A stretch of DNA of 23,112 bases from Eubacterium sp. CAG:248 (lineage in GTDB: Bacteria; Bacillota; Clostridia; Lachnospirales; Lachnospiraceae). The notes under the pieces were generated by a model. The model was not told the origin of the DNA and searched no databases. It saw only the letters and a program-made list of their open reading frames with translations. The stretch is from contig FR886212.1 in the NCBI GenBank assembly GCA_000436475.1, positions 1-23,112 on the forward strand, read 5' to 3'. The translations under genes and the position numbers were made by a program. Of the stretch, positions 13,732 through 21,326 are shown piece after piece; the stretch's first letter is position 1, and every line of letters starts with the position of its first letter.

Positions 13732-15213
13732 ATGAACAGGTCAATAGTAATATATGTTTTAGGTTATATATTAAAAACAGAAGGTGTACTTATGTCGCTG
13801 CCATGCCTCATAGCACTTATATATCGCGAAAAAGAAGGATGGGCATATTTTATAGTTGCCATGATAAGTATTCTGTTAGGACAGCTTATGTCTATGAGGA
13901 AGCCAAAGGATTATGTTATTTATCTTAAAGAAGGCTGTGTTGCTACGTCCTTAAGCTGGATTCTTATGGGGGTTGTTGGAGCCATTCCTTTTATGATAAC
14001 AGGTGAGATACCATCATTTATAAATGCTTTGTTTGAGATGGTATCAGGTTTTACAACAACCGGAGCCAGTATACTAAGCGATGTGGAAGCAGTATCACGC
14101 TGCAGTACGACATGGAGATGCTTTTCACACTGGATAGGTGGTATGGGTGTACTGGTGTTTATCATAGCCATAGTTCCTTTGAGTGGTGGTTCTAATATTA
14201 ATCTTATGAGGGCAGAAAGTCCGGGACCATCAGTAGGTAAGCTCGTTCCTAAGGTAAAGCATACAGCAAGAATTTTATATATTATATATCTTGGACTTTC
14301 ACTTATAGAGTTTATCGTACTTATAGCAGCAAAGATGCCTGTGTTTGATGCCATGAATACTACATTTGGTACTGCAGGTACAGGTGGCTTTGGTATAAAG
14401 AATACAAGTCTTGGTGGATATTCCGTGACTATACAGTGGATAGTTACGATATTTATGATGCTTTTTGGAGTTAACTTCAATGCGTATTATATTATGATTT
14501 TTGGCAGTATAAAAAAGGCTTTATCCATGGAAGAGGTAAGAGCGTACTTTGGTATTATATTAACAGCAATTGTCATAATAACTATAAATATATACTCAAT
14601 TTGCTCAGGAGTATGGGATGCAGTTACCAAGTCAGCATTTCAGGTCAGTTCAATCATAACAACAACAGGATTTGCGACAACTGACTTTAATATATGGCCG
14701 CAGACTTCAAAAACGATACTTGTTCTTCTTATGTTTATTGGTGCATGTGCCGGAAGTACAGGTGGAGGTATAAAGGTTTCAAGATTCGTAATTCTTATAA
14801 AAACTGTGATAAAGGAACTGAATTCTTATATTCATCCAAGAAGTGTAAGAAAAATAAAGGTTGAAGGAAAGACCGTAGAGCATGAAGTTATACGTTCAGT
14901 TAATGTGTATATTATAACATATATTCTTGTATTTGTAGCATCTGTATTCCTCGTGTCAATAGAGGGCAAGGATCTGACAACGAATTTTACGGCAGTTGCG
15001 GCTACATTTAACAATATAGGTCCTGGACTTGAACTTGTTGGACCAACACAGAATTTTGAGCATTTTAATGTATTCAGTAAGCTTGTTATGATATTTGATA
15101 TGTTAGCAGGAAGGCTTGAACTGTTCCCACTTCTTTTACTGTTCCATCCTGTTGTGATTAAGGAAATGTTTGAAGATAAAAGAAGATATAGAAAATCACA
15201 GAAAACAGATTAA
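13732..15213 (+). CDS. trkH: TrkH potassium transporter, membrane subunit
   Basis: Integral membrane ion-conducting subunit that works with TrkA. It is 493 aa with about 10-12 hydrophobic segments arranged as four membrane-pore-membrane repeats. The selectivity-filter glycines are visible in 'SGFTTTGAS', 'GTAGTGGFG', 'TTTGFATTDF' and 'NNIGPGLELVG'. The loop 'GACAGSTGGGIKVSRF' is a hallmark of the family. The ATG at 13732 has AGGTGAGG 6 nt upstream, itself overlapping the trkA stop; translational coupling is likely. The C-terminus is a short basic cytoplasmic tail. Ion preference (K+ alone or K+/Na+ as in KtrB) cannot be read with certainty. Confidence 0.94.
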   Translation: MNRSIVIYVLGYILKTEGVLMSLPCLIALIYREKEGWAYFIVAMISILLGQLMSMRKPKDYVIYLKEGCVATSLSWILMGVVGAIPFMITGEIPSFINALFEMVSGFTTTGASILSDVEAVSRCSTTWRCFSHWIGGMGVLVFIIAIVPLSGGSNINLMRAESPGPSVGKLVPKVKHTARILYIIYLGLSLIEFIVLIAAKMPVFDAMNTTFGTAGTGGFGIKNTSLGGYSVTIQWIVTIFMMLFGVNFNAYYIMIFGSIKKALSMEEVRAYFGIILTAIVIITINIYSICSGVWDAVTKSAFQVSSIITTTGFATTDFNIWPQTSKTILVLLMFIGACAGSTGGGIKVSRFVILIKTVIKELNSYIHPRSVRKIKVEGKTVEHEVIRSVNVYIITYILVFVASVFLVSIEGKDLTTNFTAVAATFNNIGPGLELVGPTQNFEHFNVFSKLVMIFDMLAGRLELFPLLLLFHPVVIKEMFEDKRRYRKSQKTD

Positions 15214-15241
15214 TAAATCTGATTGCAAAATGGAGAGAAAA

Positions 15242-15700
15242 ATGAGATTTGTTATACAAAGAGTCAACTCGGCAAGTGTCAGTGTGGATGATAAGGTTAT
15301 AGGAAGCATAGGAAAAGGTTATCTTATACTCTTTGGTGCAGGTGAGGGTGATACTAAGGAAATGCTTGTACCATTTGCAGATAAGATAGCAAAAATGAGA
15401 ATATTTGCAGATGAGAATGAAAAAACTAATCTGTCAATCAACGATGTGAATGGTGAGATACTTGTAGTAAGCCAGTTTACTTTATATGCAGATTGCAGAA
15501 AAGGTAACCGTCCAAGCTTTGTGCATGCCTGTGAGCCAGTTCTTGCCAATGAACTGTATGAAGAGTTTGTCAGGCTGTGCAGACAACGTGTGTCTAAGGT
15601 TGAAACGGGAGAATTTGGTGCACATATGAAGGTATCGCTTGAGAATGATGGACCGTTTACAATAGTTCTTGATAGCAGGGATTTTGAGAAGAACCATTAA
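15242..15700 (+). CDS. dtd: D-aminoacyl-tRNA deacylase
   Basis: Dimeric proofreading enzyme that removes D-amino acids (and glycine mischarged on tRNA-Ala) from tRNA. At 152 aa it has the usual length. Conserved pieces are the start 'MRFVIQRVNSASVSVD', the 'SQFTL' motif (from Ser77) and the chirality-gating Gly-cisPro pair Gly137-Pro138 in 'NDGPFT' (GPVT in most members). The ATG at 15242 is chosen because GGAG at 15232-15235 lies about 6 nt upstream; the frame extends back into trkH but that part is unlike the family. It lies 28 nt after trkH, so it may be cotranscribed. Confidence 0.94.
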   Translation: MRFVIQRVNSASVSVDDKVIGSIGKGYLILFGAGEGDTKEMLVPFADKIAKMRIFADENEKTNLSINDVNGEILVVSQFTLYADCRKGNRPSFVHACEPVLANELYEEFVRLCRQRVSKVETGEFGAHMKVSLENDGPFTIVLDSRDFEKNH

Positions 15701-15791
15701 AAGCCGTGTATTTTATTGTGAATATTTGTTGATGTTTACAGATATTATGCAGAATTATGCAGATATTACATGAGATATTATAAATAAGTAC

Positions 15792-15820
15792 TTGATTATA
15801 TGCTTGTATAGGTGTATAGT
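15792..15820 (+). promoter_or_regulatory. Predicted promoter of the riboflavin operon
   Basis: TTGATT (15792-15797), 17-bp spacer, TATAGT (15815-15820). It lies about 70 nt before the FMN riboswitch. A bulged stem (GTCTG..CAGAC, 15842-15865) occupies the leader in between. Confidence 0.5.
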
Positions 15821-15890
15821 AGGTTTTGTTAACAGAGGTTAGTCTGTGCTAAGTACTAAGCAGACAGCCGTTTACATTAAAACAGAATAT

Positions 15891-15998
15891 TAACTTCAGG
15901 GCAGGGTTAGATTCCCTACCGGCGGTACAGCCCGCGAGCGTAAAGCATGAACTGGTGAGATTCCAGTGCCGACAGTATAGTCTGGATGAAAGAAGTTA
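15891..15998 (+). promoter_or_regulatory. FMN riboswitch (RFN element)
   Basis: FMN-binding RNA aptamer. Closing stem P1 pairs TAACTTC (15891-15897) with GAAGTTA (15992-15998). The conserved core is obvious: ATTCCCTACCGGCGGT, AGCCCGCGAGCG, GAACTGGTGAGATTCCAGTG, then GCCGACAG and GTCTGGATGAAAGAAG. It controls ribD-ribE-ribBA-ribH. A competing hairpin, GTTAT (15995-15999) with ATAAC (16007-16011), would invade the 3' strand of P1 and may be part of the switch. Confidence 0.97.
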
Positions 15999-16083
15999 TC
16001 TGATATATAACGTGTTTAGGATTGCGTGGCAGGATTTATTTTCTGTTATCTGCATTATATTGTTATATTGATTATGATTTGTG

Positions 16084-16113
16084 TCCTGGGAATGATAAGT
16101 TCCCAGGATTTTT
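16084..16113 (+). terminator. Terminator T1 downstream of the FMN riboswitch
   Basis: Perfect 9-bp stem TCCTGGGAA / TTCCCAGGA with a 7-nt loop and TTTTT. CAGGA at 16030-16034 could pair with TCCTG at 16084-16088 as a weak antiterminator; this pairing is a guess. Confidence 0.85.
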
Positions 16114-16139
16114 ATTTATCAGATGGATGTAGTAAAAGC

Positions 16140-16203
16140 TGCACCAGAGTATTCTTTCATCAGGGGGATTCCTGATTGACAGGATATCTGGTGCATTTTT
16201 TTT
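16140..16203 (+). terminator. Terminator T2, immediately before ribD
   Basis: Layered 56-nt hairpin: TGCACCAGA/TCTGGTGCA (9 bp), TATTCT/AGGATA (6 bp, one G-U), ATCAGG/CCTGAT (6 bp), followed by eight T. It ends a few bases before the ribD ribosome site, so it must be read through for expression. Confidence 0.88.
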
Positions 16204-16224
16204 AAAAGAAAGCGGGTGATATGT

Positions 16225-17331
16225 ATGTGTGGATATAGCAGCACAGATGATGAAAAATATATGAGGCATGCCATAGAGCTTGCAAAGAAGGGATTGGGGT
16301 GGACTAATCCTAACCCAATGGTTGGTGCAGTTATAGTAAAGGATGGAAAAATAATAGGTGAAGGGTATCATAAAAAATATGGAGAGCTTCACGCAGAAAC
16401 ATCGGCTTTAAATAACTGTACTAAAAGTCCAGAGGGCGCAACGATATACGTGACACTTGAACCTTGCTGTCATCATGGAAAGCAGCCGCCATGTACAGAA
16501 GCGATAATAAAAGCTGGAATAAAGCGGGTTGTTATAGGTTCGCTTGATCCTAATCCACTTGTGAGTGGAAAAGGAATACAGATATTAAGGGAACACAATA
16601 TACAGGTTGATAATAAACTTGTGTGCAATAGAGAATGTATAGATATGAACTATGTATTCTTTCATTACATTAAAGAAAAGCTGCCATATGTCATAGTCAA
16701 GTATGCACAGACACTTGATGGAAAGATAGCCACACACAATGGACTGTCAAAGTGGATAACAGGGGAGGCAGCAAGGGAAAATGTTCATATGGACAGACAT
16801 AGATATTCTGCCATTATGGTAGGTATAAATACAGTACTTAAGGATGATCCGATGCTTAACTGCAGAAGTAAAGCGATAGAAAATCCACGTCAGCCAGTAA
16901 GAATAGTATGTGATACAAAGCTTAGGATACCGTATGACAGCAAGCTTGTTAAGACGGCAGGACAGATACCAGTCTGGATAGTGACATGCTGTAACGATAA
17001 AGAACGTATAAGCATGTATGAGAATGCTGGATGTGAGATCATAGCTATGGAAGGTGAAAAGATAGATATTGCACAGCTTATGATTATACTTGGGAGGAGA
17101 GGAATAGACAGCTGCATATGTGAAGGTGGCGCAGAGCTTAACTGGAGCGTTATAAAGAGCGGAATGGTAAAAAGAATACAGGCATACATAGCACCTAAGA
17201 TATTTGGAGGTGTGGATGCACCAGCATCAGTTGCTGGTACGGGATTTGATGCACCAGACGATGCGCTGAAGCTTAAGGATTATACAGTAACCAGGCTTGG
17301 GGATGATATTCTGATAGAAGGTGAAGTTTAA
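16225..17331 (+). CDS. ribD: RibD, bifunctional pyrimidine deaminase/reductase
   Basis: Carries out the second and third steps of riboflavin synthesis: deamination of the GTP cyclohydrolase II product and NADPH-dependent reduction of its ribose. It is 368 aa. The N-terminal cytidine-deaminase-like domain (1-145) shows zinc ligands His56 ('HAE', catalytic Glu58), Cys81 and Cys90 in 'PCCHHGKQPPC'. The C-terminal reductase domain (150-368) has 'PYVIVKYAQTLDGKIA', 'SKWITGEAAR' and 'CEGGAELNWS'. The ATG at 16225 is preferred to GTG 16216, with GGGTGA as ribosome site. First gene of the operon; ribE starts 1 nt after its stop. Confidence 0.95.
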   Translation: MCGYSSTDDEKYMRHAIELAKKGLGWTNPNPMVGAVIVKDGKIIGEGYHKKYGELHAETSALNNCTKSPEGATIYVTLEPCCHHGKQPPCTEAIIKAGIKRVVIGSLDPNPLVSGKGIQILREHNIQVDNKLVCNRECIDMNYVFFHYIKEKLPYVIVKYAQTLDGKIATHNGLSKWITGEAARENVHMDRHRYSAIMVGINTVLKDDPMLNCRSKAIENPRQPVRIVCDTKLRIPYDSKLVKTAGQIPVWIVTCCNDKERISMYENAGCEIIAMEGEKIDIAQLMIILGRRGIDSCICEGGAELNWSVIKSGMVKRIQAYIAPKIFGGVDAPASVAGTGFDAPDDALKLKDYTVTRLGDDILIEGEV

Positions 17332-17332
17332 A

Positions 17333-18022
17333 ATGTTTACAGGAATTATTGAAGAAATCGGACATGTAAAAGCAGTTAAAAAACAGACATTTTCACAGGT
17401 GATTGTTATAGAAGCCTCTAAGGTATTAGAAGGAACTAAAATAGGTGACAGTATAGCAGTGAATGGAATATGTCTTACTGTTACAGCCATAGAAAAAGGA
17501 CAGTTTAGTGCAGATGTCATGCATGAAACAGTAAAAAGAACTTCTTTAAAAAACATACGTGCAGGTTCGCATGTAAATCTGGAGCGTGCTATGAGTGCGG
17601 ATGGAAGATTTGGCGGACATATAGTATCAGGGCATATAGATGGCACAGGAACAGTGACAGATATTAGAAAAGATGATAATGCAGTGTGGTACAGGATAAG
17701 CGCGGATGACGGTATATTAAAATATGTTGTTGAAAAGGGTTCAATAACAATAGATGGAATAAGTCTTACAGTTGCATCTGTGACTGATAAGTACTTTGAG
17801 GTATCAGTGATACCTCATACAAGAGAGGTAACAATATTTCGTGATAAAAGACTATCAGATGTGGTTAATCTGGAAACAGATATAATAGCAAAGTATGTAG
17901 AAAAACTGTCATGCCCATATGATGTCAGCAGGACATTGGCTCATAATACAGGTCATAACCAGCCAGCTGATAATAATGGCAGTGGCATAACTAAGGAATT
18001 TCTTTTAAAAAATGGCTTTTAA
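17333..18022 (+). CDS. ribE: Riboflavin synthase alpha subunit
   Basis: Trimeric enzyme that dismutates two 6,7-dimethyl-8-ribityllumazine molecules into riboflavin, the last step of the pathway. It is 229 aa and consists of two homologous lumazine-binding barrels: the first opens 'MFTGIIEEIG' and contains 'GDSIAVNGICLTV', the second contains 'GGHIVSGHIDGTG' and 'GSITIDGISLTV'. The family is usually 200-220 aa. The excess is a polar stretch of about 20 residues near 195-216, before the conserved C-terminal 'FLLKNGF'. GAAGGTGAAG in the end of ribD is its ribosome site, so translation is probably coupled. Confidence 0.95.
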   Translation: MFTGIIEEIGHVKAVKKQTFSQVIVIEASKVLEGTKIGDSIAVNGICLTVTAIEKGQFSADVMHETVKRTSLKNIRAGSHVNLERAMSADGRFGGHIVSGHIDGTGTVTDIRKDDNAVWYRISADDGILKYVVEKGSITIDGISLTVASVTDKYFEVSVIPHTREVTIFRDKRLSDVVNLETDIIAKYVEKLSCPYDVSRTLAHNTGHNQPADNNGSGITKEFLLKNGF

Positions 18023-18067
18023 AGACATGGTAACAGATACATTTATCATATAAGGAAGGAGCAGTTT

Positions 18068-19261
18068 ATGTTTGAATTTAATACGGTTGAAGAAGCGGTT
18101 AAAGACTTAAAAGAAGGAAAGATTATCATAGTTACAGATGATGATGACAGAGAAAATGAAGGTGACTTTATATGTGCAGCAGAATACGCTACAACAGAAA
18201 ATGTTAACTTTATGGCAACCTATGGAAAAGGTCTTATATGTATGCCTATGAGTGAGGAGTTAAGCAGAAAGTTATGCTTTCCGCAGATGGTATCAGAAAA
18301 TACAGATAATCATGAAACAGCATTTACAGTGTCTATAGACCATATAAACACAACTACAGGAATATCTGCACAGGAGAGAGGATATACAACAAGATGTGTT
18401 GTGAGTGACACAGCAGTTCCACAGGACTTTAGAAGACCAGGACATAACTTTCCACTGGTTGCAAAGAAAAACGGAGTTCTTGAAAGAAACGGACATACAG
18501 AAGCGACAGTAGATCTTATGCGTATAGCTGGCTTAAAGGAGTGCGGCTTGTGTTGCGAGATCATGAAGGATGATGGAACTATGATGAGGAGGGATGACCT
18601 TATAGCACTTTCAGAAAAATGGAATCTGAAATTTATAACTATAAAAGCCATCCAGGAGTATAGAAAAAGAAATGAAAAGCTTGTTGAGTGTGTGGCTGTG
18701 ACAAAGATGCCAACTAAATACGGTGAGTTTACAGCACATTGTTATATCAATAAGCTGAATGGTGAGCATCATGTTGCACTTGTTAAGGGTGACATAGGTG
18801 ATGGCAATAATCTTTTGTGCCGTGTTCATTCAGAATGTCTTACTGGAGATGCATTTGGTTCACTGAAATGTGATTGTGGACAGCAGCTTGCTTCTGCCAT
18901 GACACAGATTAATGAAGAAGGAAGAGGTATTCTGCTATATATGAGGCAGGAAGGAAGAGGCATAGGTCTTGTGAATAAGTTAAGGGCATATGCACTTCAG
19001 GATGAAGGTATGGATACGCTTGATGCTAATATAGCACTTGGCTTTCCAGGTGATATGAGAGAGTATTACATAGGTGCACAGATACTAAAAGATCTTGGAG
19101 CTAAAACATTAAGACTTCTTACGAACAATCCTGATAAGGTATATCAGTTGTCAGATTTTGGCATGCAGATAAATGAAAGAGTTCCGATTAAAATGGAAAC
19201 AACACCATATGACAGCTTCTATCTTAAGACAAAGAAAATTAGAATGGGTCATATGTTGTAA
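18068..19261 (+). CDS. ribBA: RibBA, DHBP synthase / GTP cyclohydrolase II
   Basis: Fused enzyme supplying both riboflavin precursors. The N-terminal half (1-200) makes 3,4-dihydroxy-2-butanone 4-phosphate from ribulose 5-phosphate, with 'DDRENEGDF' (26-34), 'HETAFTVSID' and 'RRPGHNFPL'. The C-terminal half (205-397) opens GTP, with zinc cysteines Cys257, Cys268 and Cys270 ('HSECLTGDAFGSLKCDC') and the 'RQEGRGIGL' catalytic loop. Both active sites look intact, and 397 aa is the standard length. AAGGAAGGAG precedes the ATG, 45 nt after ribE. Confidence 0.97.
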   Translation: MFEFNTVEEAVKDLKEGKIIIVTDDDDRENEGDFICAAEYATTENVNFMATYGKGLICMPMSEELSRKLCFPQMVSENTDNHETAFTVSIDHINTTTGISAQERGYTTRCVVSDTAVPQDFRRPGHNFPLVAKKNGVLERNGHTEATVDLMRIAGLKECGLCCEIMKDDGTMMRRDDLIALSEKWNLKFITIKAIQEYRKRNEKLVECVAVTKMPTKYGEFTAHCYINKLNGEHHVALVKGDIGDGNNLLCRVHSECLTGDAFGSLKCDCGQQLASAMTQINEEGRGILLYMRQEGRGIGLVNKLRAYALQDEGMDTLDANIALGFPGDMREYYIGAQILKDLGAKTLRLLTNNPDKVYQLSDFGMQINERVPIKMETTPYDSFYLKTKKIRMGHML

Positions 19262-19311
19262 ATTATAAAAAATATACTAGTATCATATAAATTTAAAAGG
19301 AGATTAAAATC

Positions 19312-19779
19312 ATGAGAGTATTAGAAGGAAAATTAGTAGACAATGGAACAAGAGTAGGAATAGTAGCAGCAAGATTTAACGAATTCATCGTATCGAAGCT
19401 TATAGGTGGTGCACATGATGGCCTTGTAAGACATGGTGTAAGCGAAGAAAATATTGATCTTGCATGGGTTCCAGGAGCATTTGAGATTCCACTTATAGCA
19501 TCAAAGATGGCAAAAAGCGGGAAGTATGATGCAGTAATATGTCTTGGTGCTGTCATAAGAGGAGCAACGAGCCATTATGATTATGTGTGTGCAGAGGTTT
19601 CAAAGGGGATAGCCAGTGTATCACTTAATTCAGATATACCAGTTATGTTTGGTGTTCTTACAACAGATACTATAGAGCAGGCTATAGAACGTGCTGGTAC
19701 AAAGGCTGGCAATAAGGGCTTTGAGTGTGCAGAGGGAGCTATTGAGATGGTCAATCTTTCACGTGAGCTTGAAAAATAA
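19312..19779 (+). CDS. ribH: Lumazine synthase (riboflavin synthase beta subunit)
   Basis: Condenses the RibD-derived pyrimidine (after dephosphorylation) with the RibB product to give 6,7-dimethyl-8-ribityllumazine, and usually assembles into 60-mer shells. It is 155 aa, the normal size. Substrate-site motifs are 'ARFNEFI', 'PGAFEIPL', 'GAVIRGATSHYDYV' (with the catalytic His) and 'FGVLTTDTIEQAIERAG'. An AAAGGAG ribosome site lies upstream. It is the last gene of the riboflavin operon; only a weak hairpin follows. Confidence 0.97.
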   Translation: MRVLEGKLVDNGTRVGIVAARFNEFIVSKLIGGAHDGLVRHGVSEENIDLAWVPGAFEIPLIASKMAKSGKYDAVICLGAVIRGATSHYDYVCAEVSKGIASVSLNSDIPVMFGVLTTDTIEQAIERAGTKAGNKGFECAEGAIEMVNLSRELEK

Positions 19780-19821
19780 ACAGTAGCTTATTTAATGTCT
19801 GTCTATAGCGTATTTAGTATT

Positions 19822-19847
19822 TGTACATAACTGTACATAGATTTTTT
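19822..19847 (+). terminator. Weak terminator candidate after ribH
   Basis: TGTACA-TAAC-TGTACA hairpin (19822-19837) followed by TAGA and TTTTTT. With only 6 AT-rich base pairs it may be leaky. Confidence 0.35.
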
Positions 19848-19852
19848 ATAGT

Positions 19853-19880
19853 TTGTGCATATAACAGAATAGTGTATAAT
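19853..19880 (+). promoter_or_regulatory. Predicted promoter of the DUF2130 gene
   Basis: TTGTGC (19853-19858), 16-bp spacer, consensus TATAAT (19875-19880). Suggests transcription independent of the rib operon. Confidence 0.6.
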
Positions 19881-19941
19881 GATTTAGAGTACAGTAATGG
19901 AAATATATATGTAATAATATCAGCTAAACAGGAGGTTTTAT

Positions 19942-21141
19942 ATGGCAGAATTAAAGTGTCCTCATTGTGGACAGGCATTTACAGTAGACGATACAGAGTT
20001 AAGCTCAATCGTACAGCAGATAAGGGATAAGGAATTTGAAAAAGATATTAAAAATCGTATATCCGAACTAAAAGAGCATATGCTGATGACCCACAGGCTT
20101 GAGATGGAAGCTAAGGAAAATGAGATTAAGCTTATGAGTCAGAAAGAATACGATAAAGAAATCCAGAAACTAAAAAGCCAGCTTGATAAGGCCACAGAAA
20201 AGTCAGCGAAGCTTCAGGCACAGCTTGACAGTAGTGAGGATAAGAAGATAATTGCTGTAATGGAGGCTGTTAAGAAGGTTGAAGAAGAAAAGAAAGACCT
20301 GGAGAGTCAGCTGATACATGAAAAGGATAAAGGAAAGCTGCTTTTAGAGCAGAAGGATGAGCAGATTGCTTATTACAGGGATCTTAAAACAAAGATGTCT
20401 ACAAAGATGGTTGGTGAAACATTAGAGCAGCATTGTGAGATACAGTTTAACCAGTTAAGGGCTACGGCTTTCAGGAATGCATATTTTGAAAAGGATAATG
20501 ATTCAAGAAGCGGAAGCAAGGGTGATTATATATATCGTGAGACTGATGAAAATGGTGTTGAACTTATATCCATTATGTTTGAAATGAAAAATGAAATGGA
20601 TGAGACTGCAACTAAGCATAAGAATGAGGATTTCTATAAGGAGCTGGATAAGGACCGTAAGCAGAAGAACTGCGAATATGCGGTGCTTGTTTCGATGCTT
20701 GAAAGTGATAATGAGCTGTTTAATGCAGGAATTGTTGATGTTTCTTATAAATATGAAAAGATGTATGTTGTAAGACCACAGTGTTTTATACCGATAATAA
20801 CTTTACTCAGAAATGCTGCAATGAATGCCATGGAGTATAAACAGGAGCTTGCAGTTGTCAGAAACCAGAATATTGATATTTCTGATTTTGAAGAAAAGCT
20901 TATGAATTTCAAGAGTGATTTCAGCAGAAATTATGATATTGCACATTCACATTTTGATAAAGCTGTTGATGAGATTGATAAGACAATCCAGCATCTTGAA
21001 AAGGTAAAAAAAGAGCTGTTAGGCTCTGACAATCAGTTAAGAATAGCTAATAATAAGGTGGATGAGGTCAGTATTAAGAAGCTTACCAGAGGTAATAAAA
21101 CAATGCAGGAAAAGTTTGAGGAATTAAAGAAAAATCAATAA
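19942..21141 (+). CDS. DUF2130 protein: coiled coil with PD-(D/E)XK-like domain
   Basis: Function not established. It is 399 aa. The N-terminus has one CxxC pair (Cys6, Cys9, 'KCPHCGQAF'). Residues about 25-150 are a charged Lys/Glu-rich coiled coil. From about 155 the DUF2130 core follows: 'GETLEQHCEIQFNQLRATAF', 'FEKDND', 'GSKGDYIYRE', 'IMFEMKNE', 'NEDFYKELDKDRKQK', 'CEYAVLVSMLE', 'VVRPQCFIPII'. Asp195 followed by Glu214-x-Lys216 has the spacing of a PD-(D/E)XK nuclease active site, an inference from the motif. A further helical region ends the protein. AGGAGG lies 6 nt before the ATG. Coiled coil plus nuclease-like core recalls RmuC, but this is only an analogy. Confidence 0.82.
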   Translation: MAELKCPHCGQAFTVDDTELSSIVQQIRDKEFEKDIKNRISELKEHMLMTHRLEMEAKENEIKLMSQKEYDKEIQKLKSQLDKATEKSAKLQAQLDSSEDKKIIAVMEAVKKVEEEKKDLESQLIHEKDKGKLLLEQKDEQIAYYRDLKTKMSTKMVGETLEQHCEIQFNQLRATAFRNAYFEKDNDSRSGSKGDYIYRETDENGVELISIMFEMKNEMDETATKHKNEDFYKELDKDRKQKNCEYAVLVSMLESDNELFNAGIVDVSYKYEKMYVVRPQCFIPIITLLRNAAMNAMEYKQELAVVRNQNIDISDFEEKLMNFKSDFSRNYDIAHSHFDKAVDEIDKTIQHLEKVKKELLGSDNQLRIANNKVDEVSIKKLTRGNKTMQEKFEELKKNQ

Positions 21142-21206
21142 TGAATCAACAATAATCAGTCAGGAAAACATTGTATAAGAAGCTGATGAAGTAAAAGATA
21201 CAAAAT

Positions 21207-21228
21207 AAGTATAAAGTGGATACTTTTT
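21207..21228 (+). terminator. Weak terminator candidate after the DUF2130 gene
   Basis: AAGTAT (21207-21212) and ATACTT (21220-21225) with a 7-nt loop, running into a T-tract. The stem is short and AT-rich. The rest of the 185-nt gap holds only a TTATAA-type box near the MATE ribosome site. Confidence 0.4.
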
Positions 21229-21326
21229 CTGTACTAAGCGCAATAAATCGCTAGAAAAAGCTGTCTGATTACAGTATTATTATAAATAACAAAAAAGATG
21301 GGTTGTTTTATAATAAGGAGTAAGTT

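Noticed and set aside
13920..14480. 186-aa minus-strand ORF inside trkH
   Set aside because: Shadow of trkH, which has full family motifs; no homology or ribosome site.
19821..20030. 69-aa + strand ORF ahead of the DUF2130 gene
   Set aside because: Overlaps the true start of the DUF2130 gene in another frame and spans its promoter; no recognisable features.
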